This document shows positions 51,690 to 60,159 of a DNA stretch of 64,000 nucleotides, in pieces. Made by a program: the position numbers and the translations under genes. Position 1 is the first letter of the stretch. Each line of letters begins with the position of its first letter. This DNA comes from CAUSKK01 sp963532425 (GTDB lineage: Bacteria; Pseudomonadota; Gammaproteobacteria; Cardiobacteriales; Cardiobacteriaceae): the NCBI GenBank assembly GCA_963532425.1, contig CAUSKK010000008.1, positions 1 to 64,000 of the forward strand. Direction: 5' to 3'. Below the pieces are notes generated by a model. It saw nothing but the letters and a program-made list of their open reading frames with translations. It searched no databases and was not told the DNA's origin.

Positions 51690-52957
51690 GGGTGGGGGGA
51701 AGCGCTTCCTGCTAGTCAATCCAAGCGAAGCGCTTCCGTCGGGAAAGCCCCGTCGTTGGGGGTCAAAAAATCGTCATCGTGAAAGTCCGGGGGAAGCGCT
51801 TCGGAACGAGCAAACGAGCTTGGCATTTATTTCGGCCAGCGGGGCCTAATCCAATTAAAGGAAGCGCTTCCGACCGGAATCCGCCCGTTTCCCACGGGCC
51901 GATTAAAGCAAAGCGCTTCGTTCTAAAGGCAAAGGGGGGAGCGCTTCGAGCCAGCCAATCAAACCGAAGGCTTCATTATTAAAAAGAGGGAGCGCTTCGT
52001 CCCGCCGGGCTAGATAGAAAAGAAGCGCTTCAGACTGGAGGACTGGCCAAGAGTAAGCGCTTCCTGCTAGTCAATCCAACCGAAGCGCTTCGCCGGGGAG
52101 GCCGGGAAAGGTCGTTCTAGAAAGAAGCGCTTCGTTCTAGAAGCAAAAGGGGAAGCGCTTCGAGCCAGCCAATTAAACCGAAGGCTCCATTATTAAAAAG
52201 AGGGAGCGCTTCCCTCCAAAAGCTAAGCGCTTCGGCCGGGGCGACATGGGGAAGCGCTTCGCTGGCGAAGGATTTCCAGAAACGAAGCGCTTCGGTTGGT
52301 AGGTCCCCGGAACGAAGCGCTTCGAGCTGGGGAATGGCCAGAGGAAGAAGCGCTTCGCTCTGGAAAGACTAGATAAAGAAAATGGTGCCGACCGGAAAGA
52401 TAGGTTGGGCCGAAGCGCTTCGGTCTGGGAAAAAGAAAGAAGCACGGCCAGGGCACATAGAGGGAAGCGCTTCCGGTTGGCCAGTGGAGCAAAGCGCTTC
52501 GGCCTAGAAAGCGGGATAAAAGAAAGGGCACTTTAGACGGTCAAGGCCGGGAAGAAGCAGGGGGTGGCAGCGGTTGGAAGCATTGGCCCAACCGAAGCGC
52601 TTCGTTCGAAAAGACGGCAAGGGGGAAGCGCTTCGTCCCGCCGGGCTAGATAGAAAAGAAGCGCTTCGGGCTGGGGAATGGCCAGAGGAGGAAGCGCTCA
52701 GAGCTGGAGGACTGGCCAAGAGTGAGCGATTCCCACTGGCCAATCCAACCGAAGCGCTTCGATTGGGAAGGTTAGGAGGAAGCGCTTCACTCTGGAGCGT
52801 CTGGAAAGAGGGGAGCGCTTCGGTTTTAAAACCAGCCAAGGGGGAGCGCTTCCCCTCCAGCAGGTCAGAAAAAAGGAAGCGCTTCGGCCGGGGAGGCCGG
52901 GAAAAGTCGTTCTAGAAAGAAGCGCTTCGTTCTAGAGGCAAAAGGGGAAGCGCTTCC
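51690..52957. repeat. Intergenic GAAGCGCTTC array with mosaic duplications
   Basis: About 20 exact copies and 8-10 one-base variants in 1.27 kb, averaging about 40 bases apart. Larger blocks recur: around 51922-52029 and 52134-52220 (AGCCAGCCAAT, then AAAAAGAGGGAGCGCTTC); 51990-52035 and 52625-52672 (CGTCCCGCCGGGCTAGATAG); 52097-52163 and 52890-52956 (GTCGTTCTAGAAAGAAGCGC); 52041-52092 and 52709-52762 (GACTGGCCAAGAGT). No gene is supported. Confidence 0.9.
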
Positions 52958-52959
52958 AT

Positions 52960-52983
52960 AAAAAACCCCGGCCAGGCCGGGGG
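52960..52983 (-). terminator. Rho-independent terminator of metK
   Basis: On the minus strand a CCCCGGC..GCCGGGG-type hairpin followed by six T, just beyond the metK stop. Confidence 0.88.
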
Positions 52984-52986
52984 ATT

Positions 52987-54135
<1,149 letters not shown>

Positions 54136-54161
54136 GGTTCGTCCTTGTGTGAAAAGCGGCA

Positions 54162-54167
54162 ATTATA
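54162..54167 (-). promoter_or_regulatory. Likely metK -10 element
   Basis: Perfect TATAAT on the minus strand, 27 bases before the metK ATG, in CTTATAATTGCC; no clear -35. Confidence 0.4.
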
Positions 54168-54174
54168 AGGCCGG

Positions 54175-54825
54175 CTAGAGCATTTTCCGGCGACGCAGGG
54201 CCTCGGCCAGCCGTTCGGCGAAGCGGTCGTAGCCGGCGGCGTTGGCGTGGATTTCGTCGCTCTTCAGGGCGCTGTCGCCGAGGATGGGGCTCCAGAGGTT
54301 TTCCAGCAGCGGCACCTTTTCCGTGGCGGCGATGTCGGCGTAGAGGGGGTGGTCGCTGGGTGAACCCAGGGCCGCCCCCAAAGTGGGCGCGGGAATGGCG
54401 ATGAGCATGACCCGGGCGCCGGCGGCCCGGCAGGTGGCGATGATGGCCGTGATATTGGCCCGGGTTTCCGTCAGCGGCAGCCGGCGGAGAAAGTCATTGC
54501 CGCCGATGGCCACCAGCACCAGCTGGGGCTTCTGCCGGAGCAGCTCCGGCAGCCGGGCTAGAGCCTGGGCGCTGGTGTTGCCGAAGACGCCCCCGTTGAT
54601 AATCTTCAGGCCGGTGCGGGCGGCCAGACGGCTGGGATAGTCCTCGCCGGGGCCGGCACCGAAGCCTTCGGTGAGGCTGTCGCCCAGGGCCAGCACCACC
54701 GGTTGGCCAGCGTCCGGGGCCGTTGAGGGGGAAGCGCTTCGGTCGGAGCGGGTCAGCCAAAGGCCGAGCAGGGCGGCCAAAACGAGCAGAAGGGTCAGGC
54801 TGGGGATAAGAAATTTTTTGTTCAT
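54175..54825 (-). CDS. SGNH/GDSL esterase (TesA-like), copy 1
   Basis: A 216-residue esterase/lysophospholipase related to TesA. The N-terminal helix (MNKKFLIPSLTLLLVLAALLGLWL) is a signal or anchor, so it acts in the periplasm. Catalytic blocks: ALGDSLTEGFGAG (Ser50), NGGVFGNTSAQ (oxyanion Gly), IGGNDFLRRLP (oxyanion Asn) and SDEIHANAAGY (Asp and His). Its 3' half is nearly identical in DNA to copy 2. A GAAGCGCTTC copy encodes Arg-Ser-Ala-Ser after the anchor. Gap of 34 bases from copy 2, and 39 to metK. Confidence 0.9.
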   Translation of the reverse strand: MNKKFLIPSLTLLLVLAALLGLWLTRSDRSASPSTAPDAGQPVVLALGDSLTEGFGAGPGEDYPSRLAARTGLKIINGGVFGNTSAQALARLPELLRQKPQLVLVAIGGNDFLRRLPLTETRANITAIIATCRAAGARVMLIAIPAPTLGAALGSPSDHPLYADIAATEKVPLLENLWSPILGDSALKSDEIHANAAGYDRFAERLAEALRRRKML

Positions 54826-54859
54826 GCTTCGATGGGGTGTTGCAGGGGGATGGAGATGG

Positions 54860-55495
54860 CTAGAGCATTTTCCGGCGGCGCAGGGCCTCGGCCAGCCGTT
54901 CGGCGAAGCGGTCGTAGCCGGCGGCGTTGGCGTGGATTTCGTCGCTCTTCAGGGCGCTGTCGCCGAGGATGGGGCTCCAGAGGTTTTCCAGCAGCGGCAC
55001 CTTTTCCGTGGCGGCGATGTCGGCGTAGAGGGGGTGGTCGCTGGGTGAACCCAGGGCCGCCCCCAAAGTGGGCGCGGGAATGGCGATGAGCATGACCCGG
55101 GCGCCGGCGGCCCGGCAGGTGGCGATGATGGCCGTGATATTGGCCCGGGTTTCCGTCAGCGGCAGCCGGCGGAGAAAGTCATTGCCGCCGATGCCCACCA
55201 GCACCAGCTGGGGTTTCTGCCGGAGCAGCTCCGGCAGCCGGGCCAAAGCCTGGGCGCTGGTATCGCCGCTCACGCCGCCGTTGATGACCTTCAGGCCGGT
55301 GCGGGCGGCCAGCCGGCTGGGATAGTCCGCGCCGGGGCCGGCGCCGAAGCCGGCGGTGAGGCTGTCGCCCAGGGCTAGCACCGGCCGGGCCTTGTCCAGG
55401 GGCGCCAGGGGGGAAGCGCTTCGGTCGGCGCGGCCCAGGAGGAAGCCGAGCAGACCCAGGGCCAGCAGCAGGCCGAGCAGTCCTTGGCGGCTCAT
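54860..55495 (-). CDS. SGNH/GDSL esterase (TesA-like), copy 2
   Basis: A 211-residue tandem paralogue of copy 1. N-terminal helix MSRQGLLGLLLALGLLGFLLG, then GDSLTAGFGAG (Ser45), NGGVSGDTSAQ, IGGNDFLRRLP and SDEIHANAAGY. The GVSGDTSA block is the usual family form, whereas copy 1 has GVFGNTSA, so copy 2 is closer to the ancestral sequence. From the Gly-Gly-Asn-Asp block to the stop the two proteins are identical. The start overlaps the SulP stop by four bases (ATGA), so it is coupled to SulP. Confidence 0.9.
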   Translation of the reverse strand: MSRQGLLGLLLALGLLGFLLGRADRSASPLAPLDKARPVLALGDSLTAGFGAGPGADYPSRLAARTGLKVINGGVSGDTSAQALARLPELLRQKPQLVLVGIGGNDFLRRLPLTETRANITAIIATCRAAGARVMLIAIPAPTLGAALGSPSDHPLYADIAATEKVPLLENLWSPILGDSALKSDEIHANAAGYDRFAERLAEALRRRKML

Positions 55496-57033
55496 ATGCT
55501 GTGGCTGTGTTTCACGTGCACCTGGCTGGCCTCGTCCGGATTGTCATAGTCGGCCTTGAAGCCCTGGAGCACCACGGTGATGCCGTTGTCGCGAGCGTAG
55601 ATATTGGCGAAATCCTCCAGCAGCTCGAGCACGTCGCTGGCGATGTAGACCGACCGTTCGGCATTGATGATGACCGTGGCCCGGGGCGGGATATTTTTCA
55701 ACGTCTTCTTGATGGCGGCCTTGTTGAGGAAGGAGACCTCCTCGGCCAGGTTCAGGGTGATTTCCTCGGCGGTGGCCAGCTGCTCGCGGCTGAGGTAGTA
55801 GGCCCGTTTCATATTGCCCTGGAGGATAAAGAAGATGCTGATGGTCAGGCCCAGGGCCACGCCCTTGAGCAGGTCGAGCAGCACCACGGCAATGAGGGTG
55901 GCGAGGAAGGGAATGAACTGGTACCAGCCCTTTTCCCAGAAATGGCGGAAGGTGGCCGGCTGGGCGAGCTTGTAGCCCACCAGCAGCAGCACCGCCGCCA
56001 GCGAGGCCAGCGGAATGCGGTTGAGCCAGCCGGGAATGGTGAGGACGCAGACCAGCAGCAGGGCGCCGTGCACCATGGTGGAGAGCTTGTGGGTGGCGCC
56101 GGCGTTGGCGTTGGCCGAGGAGCGCACGATGACCGAGGTGATGGGCAGGCCGCCGACCAGGGCGCAGACCATATTGCCCAGGCCCTGGGCGCGCAGTTCG
56201 CGGTTGTTGTCGGTGAGGCGCCGACGCACGTCGAGCCGGTCCGAGGCCTCGATGCAGAGCAGGGTTTCAATGGAGGCCACCAGGGCGATGGTGAGGCCGG
56301 TCAGCCAGACGTAGCCGTTGCCGAAGCCGCGCCAGTCGGGCAGGGTGATGAAGTTTTCCACCGTATCGGCCGGCAGTTGCACCAGCTGTTTGCCCGTCAG
56401 GGCCCAGTCCGGATTGAGGCTGCCGAGCAGGCCGTTCAGCGCGATGCCGAGCAGCACCACCACCAGAGCCGAGGGCAGCAGGGCGATTTTTTTCAGGGCC
56501 GGCACCCGTTCCCAGCCGAGCAGCACGCCCAGGGACAGCAGCGCCAGCAGCAGGGCGTTCCAGTGCATGCCAGCCAGCAGGGCCAGCGGCTGGCTCAGGG
56601 GGGCGGTGCTGCCGAGGGCATAGGGCACCTCCTTGGCGATGATGATGATGCCGATGCCGGCGAGCATGCCCTCGATGACGGCGACGGGAATGTATTCGGC
56701 GAAACTCCCGGCGCGCAGCTGGCCGAGCAGCAGTTGCACCGCCCCGGCGATGAGGCCGGCGCAGAGGAACAGTGGGAAGCTGCCCAGCTGTTGAATGGCG
56801 GCGAGAACGATGGCGGTCAGACCAGCAGCCGGGCCGGAAACGCTAATGTGGGAGGTGCTAAACGCGCCGATGACCAGGCCGCCGACGATGCCGGAGATGA
56901 CCCCGGCCAGCGGTGGCGCCCCCGAGGCCAGGGCGATGCCGAGGCAGAGCGGCAGGGCGACCAGAAAGACCACCAGGCCCGAGGAAAAATTGGTTTTCAG
57001 AAGCTGGCCATCCAGCCAGACAGGACGTTGCAT
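55492..57033 (-). CDS. SulP family anion transporter with STAS-like domain
   Basis: A 513-residue inner-membrane transporter of the SulP (SLC26-related) family: about 400 residues of hydrophobic helices, including SGLVVFLVALPLCLGIALASGAPPLAGVISGIVGGLV (the conserved first helices), SVSGPAAGLTAIVLAAI and GLTIALVASIETLLCIEASDRLD, then a C-terminal STAS-like segment of about 90 residues. Such proteins carry bicarbonate, sulfate or dicarboxylates; the substrate is not decided here and no carbonic anhydrase is adjacent. ATG 57033 has TTGGAG eight bases upstream and fits the family N-terminus; the longer upstream frame reads through palindromes. It follows cassette 2 behind a terminator. Confidence 0.88.
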   Translation of the reverse strand: MQRPVWLDGQLLKTNFSSGLVVFLVALPLCLGIALASGAPPLAGVISGIVGGLVIGAFSTSHISVSGPAAGLTAIVLAAIQQLGSFPLFLCAGLIAGAVQLLLGQLRAGSFAEYIPVAVIEGMLAGIGIIIIAKEVPYALGSTAPLSQPLALLAGMHWNALLLALLSLGVLLGWERVPALKKIALLPSALVVVLLGIALNGLLGSLNPDWALTGKQLVQLPADTVENFITLPDWRGFGNGYVWLTGLTIALVASIETLLCIEASDRLDVRRRLTDNNRELRAQGLGNMVCALVGGLPITSVIVRSSANANAGATHKLSTMVHGALLLVCVLTIPGWLNRIPLASLAAVLLLVGYKLAQPATFRHFWEKGWYQFIPFLATLIAVVLLDLLKGVALGLTISIFFILQGNMKRAYYLSREQLATAEEITLNLAEEVSFLNKAAIKKTLKNIPPRATVIINAERSVYIASDVLELLEDFANIYARDNGITVVLQGFKADYDNPDEASQVHVKHSHSI

Positions 57034-57072
57034 AGGCTTCTCCAAAGCAGGGGGAGCGGGGCCGGAGCCCAT

Positions 57073-57102
57073 AAAAAAAGCACTTCGTTGAACGAAGCGC
57101 TT
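57073..57102 (-). terminator. Palindrome-pair terminator after CheX 2
   Basis: On the minus strand AAGCGCTTCGTT pairs with AACGAAGTGCTT, one unpaired base apart, followed by seven T. It separates the kinase cassette from sulP. Confidence 0.8.
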
Positions 57103-57145
57103 CCGGAAATCTGAGTTTGAGCGCTGAAGCGCTTCCTCCATAGGT

Positions 57146-57595
57146 TTATTTAAGGCAGATGACAATGGCCGCCTGGTAGTTTTTCCATTTCAGGGGAATG
57201 ACAAAGGAGCGCACGGCCCGGGGGAGTTGCTCCTCGTCGGGCACGCCGCTGATGACGTTGGGGGTGGAAATGTCGAATTCCTCACCAAACTCACTGCGGG
57301 CGTTGCCGGAGATGGTGTTGGCAATTTCGCCGGTCAAATCCATCATGATGCTGTCCGAAGTGTCCGGTTCGCCGATGGAAACCAGTAGGTGGCGCAGCAG
57401 AATGCGCGGTGCAGTGAAGTAGACGATGCCCGTGTGGGGGCCGCTGACGCTAATCACCCCGGTATAGTCATAGGCAATGGCGTTTTTGTTTTCGTTCAAG
57501 TAAGGCGTACCGACCTCCACGTCGATTTTATTGGCCTCTTTAAAAAAACGGTTTGCGCCATCGAGGAAAACGCGAACATTATCTTCGGTAATCAT
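57146..57595 (-). CDS. CheX-type phosphatase (cassette 2)
   Basis: A 149-residue CheX-family protein. The ExxN catalytic helix is DLTGEIANTISGNARSEFGEEF, nearly the same as in cassette 1 (DLVGEVANTIAGNARSELGEEF), and AYDYTGVISVSGPHTGIVYFTAP matches as well. Expected to dephosphorylate the adjacent receiver. Its ATG overlaps the receiver stop (TAATG). More diverged from cassette 1 near the N-terminus. Family call is firm; physiological role is inferred. Confidence 0.85.
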   Translation of the reverse strand: MITEDNVRVFLDGANRFFKEANKIDVEVGTPYLNENKNAIAYDYTGVISVSGPHTGIVYFTAPRILLRHLLVSIGEPDTSDSIMMDLTGEIANTISGNARSEFGEEFDISTPNVISGVPDEEQLPRAVRSFVIPLKWKNYQAAIVICLK

Positions 57596-57957
57596 TAGAA
57601 ATCTTCCATTAGTTCATTTAGTGCTTCCAGCAACTCTTGGTGGGTAAACGGCTTGTTGAGGAAGCCATTTGCGCCCAGCTCCAGTGCCTTTATTCCCGTT
57701 GCCTTATCGGAAAGCGCCGACACCACCAGGATTTGGATGTCGGGCTTAATTTTGATTAGGTTGGCGATACATTCTAAACCGCCCATTTTGGGCATGGTCA
57801 AGTCCAATGTTACCAAATCGGGCATATGTTGGTTACATAACGTCATGGCCTCAATGCCGTTCTGGGCCCGGGCAACGACGTTGTATTTGCCGTTGACCAT
57901 GCGGGCTATTTTGTTGCGGATTATCATCGAGTCATCAACAATCATCAGTTTGTACAC
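57595..57957 (-). CDS. Stand-alone CheY-like receiver (cassette 2)
   Basis: A 120-residue single receiver domain. GTG 57957 is chosen as start because AGGAG lies seven bases upstream and the product then begins (V/M)YKLMIVDDSMIIRNKI, aligning residue for residue with the cassette 1 receiver. Active site: Asp8, Asp9, phosphoacceptor Asp52 (TLDLTMP), Ser80, Lys102 (NKPF). No output domain. It directly follows, and nearly overlaps, the kinase stop and is coupled to CheX. Output partner unknown. Confidence 0.9.
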   Translation of the reverse strand: MYKLMIVDDSMIIRNKIARMVNGKYNVVARAQNGIEAMTLCNQHMPDLVTLDLTMPKMGGLECIANLIKIKPDIQILVVSALSDKATGIKALELGANGFLNKPFTHQELLEALNELMEDF

Positions 57958-57959
57958 GG

Positions 57960-60071
57960 TCAAACTCCTAGGGGGGCTTTGGGGAAACGCACACTAAAGC
58001 GGGTGTACTCACCCACCTTGCTACTAATGGAAATGGAGCCGTTGAGCTCGGCGACGCGCTGGCGAATCACGTCCATGCCCACGCCCCGGCCGGCGTCTTC
58101 GGTTTCGGCGAAGGCCGTGGAGAAGCCGGAGATAAAGATAAGGCTAAACAGCTCCTGTTCCGGCACATCGGCGAGGGAACGGCCCTGGAACTGGGGCAGG
58201 GTCTGGGCCTTCTCCCAGAGGCGGAGCAGGTTAATGCCCTGGCCATCGTCCTGGACGGACAGCACATAGTCGTTCCGGCTGCTTTCCAGCTCCACCATGA
58301 TATTTCCAACCTCGGGCTTGCCGCTGAGCTGGCGCTCTTCGGGCCGTTCGATGCCGTGGACAATGGCATTGCGCACCATCTGGGTGATGATGTCGCGCAG
58401 GCCGTCCTGCACCGGCGGGTCAAAATGGGCATTCTCGAAGCCGAGCAGCTCCACCATGACCTTTTTACCCTGGCGCTGGGCCACCTGGCTGGCGAACTGG
58501 TCGAAGTGGTGGTTGAGAATCTCCGCTTCGCTGCGGTTGAGGTTGTCGATGTTCTGGGCGAGCTCGTCCAGATTGTCGATTTTGACGTTGCTGAGCCGTT
58601 TCACCAGCACCTCGGCCTGTTCGGTCAGATGGATAAGGTTTTCCAGTTCGATGGCAATGCTGAGGAAATCATCGCCGGAGAGATTTTTCTTATCGCGCAG
58701 CCGGCTGAGCTGGTCTTCTATCTCGGTGCAGATATTGACGAAGGAATGCATTTCCATGGCCGAGGCCTCGCCCTTGACGCTGTGAATCTCGCGGAAGATG
58801 TCCTGCACCTTCAGGCGCAAATCGCTGGGGCGCAGATGGGGCCGGCGTAGAATGCTGTTCACCCGGCTGGCGGCGCCGGCGGCACTGCGGACGAAGCTCA
58901 TAATCAGGCGGCTGTCCTTGCTGAGGATGATGGTGATTAAATCCACCTGCTGGCTGCTCTGCTCCTGCTCCTTCTTCAGCCGCTGCTCCAGATGCACGGC
59001 CTTGGTGATGTCGCTGACGCTGACCAGCACCTTGGTGATTTCCCGGGTGCCGAGCTTGTAGACCCGGTTAAAGTGGAAGCTCAGCCAGCGTTCGGTGCTG
59101 ACGTCGCCGCCCCGGTCGAGGTTCACCTTGATGCGGTCGAGTGGATTCAGGTCGTGGATTAATTTCTGTTTTACCCGGGGATTAAAAAGCTGCTTAATAA
59201 AAGCATTGACGGTGGCAAAATCGCTGGGGCTAATAATTCTTTCCAGCAGATTACGTAAATTAATTTGCGCCACATTTTCCCGGCGCAGAATATTTTCCAG
59301 GGCCCGGGAGTATTGGTGGCCAAGATTCAAATTATCGTCAAGAAGAAAGAGTCCCTCATTGACCGTGTTCATAATGTCTTCAATTTCGGCCAGGGCCTCT
59401 TCCGTATCGCTGTCCGCCTCGGAAAGGCGCCGGATATAAAAGCGGTGGAACATTATCCAGAAGGCAATGGAGACAAATATCATCAGACTTTGCAAACCAT
59501 TGCTAATGGAAAAGCTGGTATTTAATTTGCCGTTTAATTCTTCCAGGGTTTCATCTAAATGTTTGATGATGTCCGAACTCTGCAGCGCGTCGATGGCCAG
59601 ATTAAGCGCTTCCTCCCGCTTCTGCGGCAGACTAATGTCGCTGCGGTCCACCTTGGAGACAATGGAACGCAGCGACAGGGCCTCCTCGTTGCTGTCCTTG
59701 CTGTTTTTATTGTTATCGAAGACGCCGGTGATGATGCCCCAGTCGAGGACGATTTTCTTAATGTTTTTGCTGGAAACGGCGCTGGAATTTTCGAGTTTTT
59801 TATTAATGTTGTCGCTGATGTCGCCCTGGAGTTTTACCCAGCTATTCACCAGGCTGCCCCGGTCAAAACTTTCGTTATAGGTATTGGATTTTAATTCGAA
59901 GAGATTATTTTCCAAGTCGCGAATTTGGTTGGAAATATTATTTACGAGACGTAAATTCGCATTAATATCTTTGGAACTGCTGCTATTGCCCAGATTAGAG
60001 ACAAAAACCACCAGCAGCATGATGATGAAAATTCCCAAAGAAATCACAATGCCACGATACCTTTTATTCAT
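57960..60071 (-). CDS. Membrane CheA-like histidine kinase with Hpt motif (cassette 2)
   Basis: A 703-residue paralogue of the kinase at 35.8 kb with the same plan. Helix 1 (about 7-26), periplasmic segment of about 165 residues, helix 2 (about 195-215), PAS-like region (about 230-345, MNTVNEGLFLLDDNLNLGHQYSRALENI), coiled coil, Hpt-type motif IHSVKGEASAM with His430 as likely phosphoacceptor, then RNAIVHGIE (N568), VQDDGQGINLL and GRGVGMDVIRQRVAELNG; it ends at the ATPase domain with no CheW-like part. The periplasmic parts of the two kinases do not resemble each other, so they probably sense different cues. The N-terminal third is more AT-rich than its neighbours. It heads the minus-strand cassette and diverges from hrpA. 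Confidence 0.85.
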   Translation of the reverse strand: MNKRYRGIVISLGIFIIMLLVVFVSNLGNSSSSKDINANLRLVNNISNQIRDLENNLFELKSNTYNESFDRGSLVNSWVKLQGDISDNINKKLENSSAVSSKNIKKIVLDWGIITGVFDNNKNSKDSNEEALSLRSIVSKVDRSDISLPQKREEALNLAIDALQSSDIIKHLDETLEELNGKLNTSFSISNGLQSLMIFVSIAFWIMFHRFYIRRLSEADSDTEEALAEIEDIMNTVNEGLFLLDDNLNLGHQYSRALENILRRENVAQINLRNLLERIISPSDFATVNAFIKQLFNPRVKQKLIHDLNPLDRIKVNLDRGGDVSTERWLSFHFNRVYKLGTREITKVLVSVSDITKAVHLEQRLKKEQEQSSQQVDLITIILSKDSRLIMSFVRSAAGAASRVNSILRRPHLRPSDLRLKVQDIFREIHSVKGEASAMEMHSFVNICTEIEDQLSRLRDKKNLSGDDFLSIAIELENLIHLTEQAEVLVKRLSNVKIDNLDELAQNIDNLNRSEAEILNHHFDQFASQVAQRQGKKVMVELLGFENAHFDPPVQDGLRDIITQMVRNAIVHGIERPEERQLSGKPEVGNIMVELESSRNDYVLSVQDDGQGINLLRLWEKAQTLPQFQGRSLADVPEQELFSLIFISGFSTAFAETEDAGRGVGMDVIRQRVAELNGSISISSKVGEYTRFSVRFPKAPLGV

Positions 60072-60159
60072 AATTATTTGGCCATTGGAATGAAGATTTA
60101 TTTCTCCCCAGTTCTAAAGGAATGGGGTGCTTTAAACTAGCAATTTTAGCGGAAAAACC

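Noticed and set aside
54136..54174. SAM riboswitch upstream of metK
   Set aside because: The gap is only 39 bases and shows a -10 element, not an aptamer.
57034..57165. N-terminal extension of the SulP protein
   Set aside because: It would read through the terminator and into the CheX gene; ATG 57033 has a good ribosome-binding site.
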